A stretch of 64,000 nt of DNA, from contig NZ_BJMK01000007.1 of the NCBI RefSeq assembly GCF_006539125.1, positions 62,001-126,000 on the forward strand, in the 5' to 3' direction. Position 1 is the stretch's first letter. Each line of letters starts with the position of its first letter. The stretch is from Gluconobacter sphaericus NBRC 12467 (lineage in GTDB: Bacteria; Pseudomonadota; Alphaproteobacteria; Acetobacterales; Acetobacteraceae). The translations under genes were made by a program, and so were the position numbers. Shown here piece by piece: positions 61,052 through 64,000 of the stretch. Under the pieces are notes generated by a model. That model was given only the letters and a program-made list of their open reading frames with translations. It had not been told where the DNA came from and made no database searches.

Positions 61052-61798
61052 TCAGAACGGTAGGATTGCGTCCATGACCTGCTGGCCATAACGGGGTGTC
61101 TGAAGCTGCGTGAGAGTCCCGCGGCCGCCATAGGAAATCCGCGCTTCCGCCATCCGGTCATGCGTCACGGTATTGTCAGCCGTGATATCCTGTGGCCGGA
61201 CGATGCCACTGACCCCCAGTTCCCGCAACTCGCTGTTCACCCGGACTTCCTGCTTTCCCATCACGACGAAATTGCCGTTGGGCAGGACCTGAGTGATCGT
61301 TCCTGCCAGACGCAGGGTCACGGTCTCGTTGCGGGCGATTTTTCCGGTTGCGCCAGAATCGCTGCTACTGGCGGTGCTCAGGCTGTTCGCGCCCGTAATG
61401 GCGCTGATGACCTTTCCCTTGATCCCGAACAGATTGGGAATGCCGAATTTCTCGTCAGCGGTGCGGTCGGCAGTTGTTCCGTTGTTGAAGGCGGCGTTGT
61501 CGGTGATATCCACGATGATCGTGACCAGATCACCCACCTGCGATGCCCGCTGATCCTTGAAGAATGCCTTGCTGCCCGAACGCCAGAGGCTCGCGGCCTC
61601 ATCGGGGGGGGGCTGGAGCGGTGGCATCGGCATGGTGACGGGGCGATAGGAATTGGCCAGTGTGGGATCGGTAATGGATGTCATGCGGGGAGGTCGCCCG
61701 ATCTCCGACATTTGGGCGAGGGAGTTACAGGCTGACAGGGTCGGCAAAAGTCCGAGCAGTCCCAGAGTACGAACAGAGTGTCGAAAAGCGTGCCGCAT
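61052..61798 (-). CDS. flgH: Flagellar L-ring protein FlgH
   Basis: Outer-membrane lipoprotein of the flagellar basal body ring. 248 residues from ATG 61798: lipoprotein signal (LGLLGLLPTLSAC), then the L-ring blocks SLWRSGSKAFFKDQRASQVGD, VTIIVDITDNAAFNNGTT, VTLRLAGTITQVLPNGN and GIVRPQDITADNTV. It stands alone: no other flagellar gene lies in the window. The adjacent gene is a sugar-nucleotide pseudogene, not flgA or flgG. Confidence 0.92.
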   Translation of the reverse strand: MRHAFRHSVRTLGLLGLLPTLSACNSLAQMSEIGRPPRMTSITDPTLANSYRPVTMPMPPLQPPPDEAASLWRSGSKAFFKDQRASQVGDLVTIIVDITDNAAFNNGTTADRTADEKFGIPNLFGIKGKVISAITGANSLSTASSSDSGATGKIARNETVTLRLAGTITQVLPNGNFVVMGKQEVRVNSELRELGVSGIVRPQDITADNTVTHDRMAEARISYGGRGTLTQLQTPRYGQQVMDAILPF

Positions 61799-62101
61799 GG
61801 GAAAGTTGAGATCCGTCAGTTCCGTATGATTTCCAGCAAACACGAGAATGGTAAAAAACCTGTTAAGACGTCGTTATTCAGGTCTTCTGAAAAGACTCGG
61901 ACTTCGCCTGCATCTGACGGGAAGATTGTTTGCACGTGACGGCTTCTGCTTGTTCCTTGCCCTGTCCGGGGACGTGATCGAAAATAGTATGGCGTGGCCG
62001 ACATGCCTGATGGCCCGGGCCCATTCTGTCGGGAGAATGCCTCATGCCAATCGTTTCAGTTTCCTTCCATGCGGATGTGTTCTCCGCATTCCTGTTCTGA
62101 A
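61799..62101. other. Divergent intergenic region between flgH and the epimerase pseudogene
   Basis: 303 bp. No ORF here is supported. Must carry the flgH promoter; AT-rich near 61850-61890. Confidence 0.4.
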
Positions 62102-63092
62102 ATGGCACTGCGGATTCTGCTAACCGGCGGACAGGGATTCGTCGGTCAGCATCTCAATGCGCGTTTGCAAGACTGCATTTCCGGTCACGCCCTACTTGAA
62201 GATCCAATGGGCCTTCGGGGCCGCGTTGCCGTCGAACGGTTCGTGAAAGACAAAAAAAACGACGCCTGTCTACATCTGGCCGCCGTGTCCTCGATTGTTC
62301 GTGCAAAAGCGGAAAATGCTGAGGCCTAGACCGTGAATCTCGATGGAACGCTTATCCTGCTCCAAACCTTCGAAACCGACGCTCCTCAGGCCAGTTTCGT
62401 GTTTGTTTCGACAGCCGCGATTTACGGCGCCAGTTTTTCCTCGGGGTAGCCACTCGATGTGTTCGACGTCATCGCGCCGGTTAATGCTTCTGCGTCCAGC
62501 AAGACCACGGCGGATCTGGCGATTGGTAACTTGATTCAGGAGGGGCTGCATGGCGTGTGTCTACGTGCTTTTACCTCAGTTGGAACGGCACAGGATGAAG
62601 ACGCTATTCTACCATTCCTTGTGGCACAGGTCGCTCGGATCGAGGCGGGACAGTAGGCCCCCGGCCATTATTGTGGGCCATCCGGATGCCGGTTTTGACA
62701 TAACCGACGTTCGTGATGCCTGTGACGCTTATATTGATGCGCTTGCCCTTCCCCCGCCTCTGCCGAACGGAACGATTCTAAACATCTGTTCCGGTGTGAC
62801 CCGGAGCGCGCAGTCCATGGCGCATGATCTGTTGGAGGTTGCCGGGATTTCCGCCTCTCTTGAGGTTGATGCCACGATCGTCTGTCCGTCCGTGCAGGGC
62901 AACCCCGCCGCTGCTCGCCAGGCACTGGGCTGGGCGCTGCGTATTCTGTGGCATGAGCTCTGGTCATCGTTCTCAGTGACTGGCGTTACCGAAACAGGTC
63001 GTAAAGTCCTGCTTTCGAGATTGTCAGGTGCTGGACAGCGCCTGAACGCGTTGTCATTCTTCCCGCAGAACCGGCAACCGGAGTGCGTATAA
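62102..63092 (+). pseudogene. NAD-dependent sugar-nucleotide epimerase/dehydratase pseudogene
   Basis: Reads as one short-chain extended dehydrogenase: MALRILLTGGQGFVGQHLN (Rossmann TGGxGFVG), HLAAVSSIVRAKAENAEA, FVSTAAIYGASFSS, then DITDVRDACDAYIDAL and a C-terminal domain. Three in-frame TAG codons interrupt it, at 62327, 62446 and 62654, and near 62650-62660 the frame shifts by one. Comparison with the family pattern suggests TGG or CAG at the stops. The catalytic YxxxK is not clearly kept. Probably once an epimerase or a GDP-6-deoxyhexose reductase of surface polysaccharide synthesis. Its end overlaps the atzG start. Confidence 0.8.
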
Positions 63093-63271
63093 TGACAGAC
63101 CCTTATGATACCGAAATTACGGTGCTCGCCTGTGCGAGTGGACTGACCATTCCTGTTGAATTTCACGCCGGCGTGCGGGCCAACCTCGATCTTTTGCGCA
63201 GCTATGGTGCGTTGATCGAAGGGGTGGACCTGTCAGATCGCCTCGAACCTGCCTTCCGGTACGAACCGTGA
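63092..63271 (+). CDS. AtzG-like small subunit (DUF4089)
   Basis: 59 residues from ATG 63092, with GGAG about 8 nt upstream: MTDPYDTEITVLACASGLTI then FHAGVRANLDLLRSYGALIE and a C-terminal LEPAFRYEP. Resembles AtzG-like partners of AtzE amidases, which form an AtzE-AtzG complex. Its stop overlaps the atzE start (GTGA), supporting a two-subunit enzyme. Confidence 0.78.
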   Translation: MTDPYDTEITVLACASGLTIPVEFHAGVRANLDLLRSYGALIEGVDLSDRLEPAFRYEP

Positions 63272-64000
63272 GCGGCCTTCAGCAGCGCACTCTCGCCCTC
63301 GCGGCCAGTGTGCGCAAAGGCGAGATTTCCGCCCGCGACCTTACCGTGAAGACCCTGGCCGATATCGAGGCACGGGACAAAGATTATAACTGCGTCACGC
63401 GCTTGTTGATGCATCGTGCGCTGGAAGCTGCCGAGCGGGTGGATCGTCTGGTGTTGCAGGGACAGGATCCGGGGCCGCTTGCCGGGGTGCCTTTTGGCAT
63501 CAAGGATCTGTTCGATGTGCGTGGTGAAATCACGACGGCCGGATCAAAGGTTCTCGCCAATGATCCGCCCGCCACGCAGGATGCAATACTTGTTGCTCAT
63601 ATGATCGCAGCCGGGGCCATTCCCATTGCGCTAACGAACATGGACGAGTTCGCCTACGGGTTCGCTACGATCAACGCCCATTACGGCAATACCCGCAATC
63701 CGCATGCTCCCGAGCGTCTGGCTGGTGGGTCGTCAGGAGGTTCTGCAGCCGGTGTGGCGGCGCGGATGTTTTCTCTTGGTCTTGGGTCCGATACGAACGG
63801 CTCTATCCGTGTTCCGGCATCGCTTTGCGGGATCTGGGGGTTGCGAGCGACTCAGGGACGTTTATCGGTTGAAGGCAGTTATCCGTTCGTACCGAGTCTC
63901 GATACGGTTGGCCCGTTTGCCGACAGTGCGAGGGGCCTGAAAGCCTGTTTTGAAGCCCTCTGCGCCAGATCGCTGACGGATGTGGATGTGGGTAGTTTGC
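63268..64000 (+). CDS. AtzE-family amidase (partial, right window edge)
   Basis: Amidase-signature hydrolase; AtzE acts on 1-carboxybiuret in cyanuric acid breakdown, but homologues elsewhere have other amide substrates. From GTG 63268 (translation MSGLQQRTLALAASVRKGE). Visible Ser-cisSer-Lys triad blocks: PFGIKDLFDV (Lys), LAGGSSGGSAAGVA (cis-Ser) and GSDTNGSIRVPAS (nucleophile Ser). About 244 residues are in the window; the rest lies beyond the edge. Start overlaps atzG. Confidence 0.85.
   Translation, partial: MSGLQQRTLALAASVRKGEISARDLTVKTLADIEARDKDYNCVTRLLMHRALEAAERVDRLVLQGQDPGPLAGVPFGIKDLFDVRGEITTAGSKVLANDPPATQDAILVAHMIAAGAIPIALTNMDEFAYGFATINAHYGNTRNPHAPERLAGGSSGGSAAGVAARMFSLGLGSDTNGSIRVPASLCGIWGLRATQGRLSVEGSYPFVPSLDTVGPFADSARGLKACFEALCARSLTDVDVGSL

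Noticed and set aside
62102-63092. Amber recoding (pyrrolysine-type) of the epimerase gene
   Set aside because: The additional frameshift and unclear catalytic motif make ordinary pseudogene decay far more likely.

Overview
The window looks like a chromosome segment of an acetic acid bacterium (Acetobacteraceae, most probably Gluconobacter). This rests on high GC, an alphaproteobacterial gene complement, a quinone-linked D-lactate dehydrogenase, several TonB-dependent uptake genes and protein styles I recognise from that group. No rRNA, tRNA or CRISPR array was found. Most of the window is housekeeping DNA in short operons on both strands, with a few accessory or decaying patches. || Layout. 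1-2.1 kb: the start of an acetylornithine aminotransferase-type gene (cut by the window edge) and a D-aminopeptidase. 2.1-6.4 kb: a tight plus-strand operon of recX, a CHAP lipoprotein, tatA, three methionine-salvage genes (mtnB, mtnD, mtnC) and ribF. 6.4-10.7 kb: a TonB-dependent siderophore receptor behind probable Fur boxes, facing a Sel1-repeat and a GumN/TraB gene. 10.9-18.7 kb: ileS, lspA, a DUF3035 lipoprotein, mutL and dld. 18.7-25 kb (minus): an OprC-like copper receptor with a DUF2946 partner, an EamA exporter, parE and a periplasmic protein. 25.3-37.8 kb: a lipoprotein, an OmpA protein, DUF1491, an S41 protease, topA, dprA, plsY, a degenerate dihydroorotase (pyrC') overlapping pyrB, and gltX. 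38-47.6 kb: a cupin coupled to an F420-type reductase with an apparent frameshift, comEC, nth, an ABC exporter, a secreted amidohydrolase and a cation/proton antiporter. || 47.6-50.1 kb is an AT-richer accessory patch with a lone DxD glycosyltransferase-like gene and a decayed IS5-family insertion sequence. From 50.1 kb: rdgB-rph facing hrcA, then a class A penicillin-binding protein and prfB, whose reading frame requires the classical RF2 +1 programmed frameshift. 56.9-61.0 kb is a five-gene energy-transduction operon, tonB-exbB-exbD-exbD-TPR, which probably powers the two TonB-dependent receptors in the window. The end of the window holds a solitary flgH, a nucleotide-sugar epimerase pseudogene with three amber stops and a frameshift, and an atzG-atzE amidase pair cut by the window edge. 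|| Points most worth a second look: the pyrB-pyrC' pair with a dihydroorotase lacking its HxH metal ligands; the five-gene TonB operon with two ExbD paralogues, an Ala/Pro-extended ExbB and a TPR partner; the prfB recoding site; the out-of-frame Tat-like leader of the F420-type reductase; and the decaying genes around 49 and 62 kb. I found no wholly unknown multi-gene system that I could support from sequence alone.
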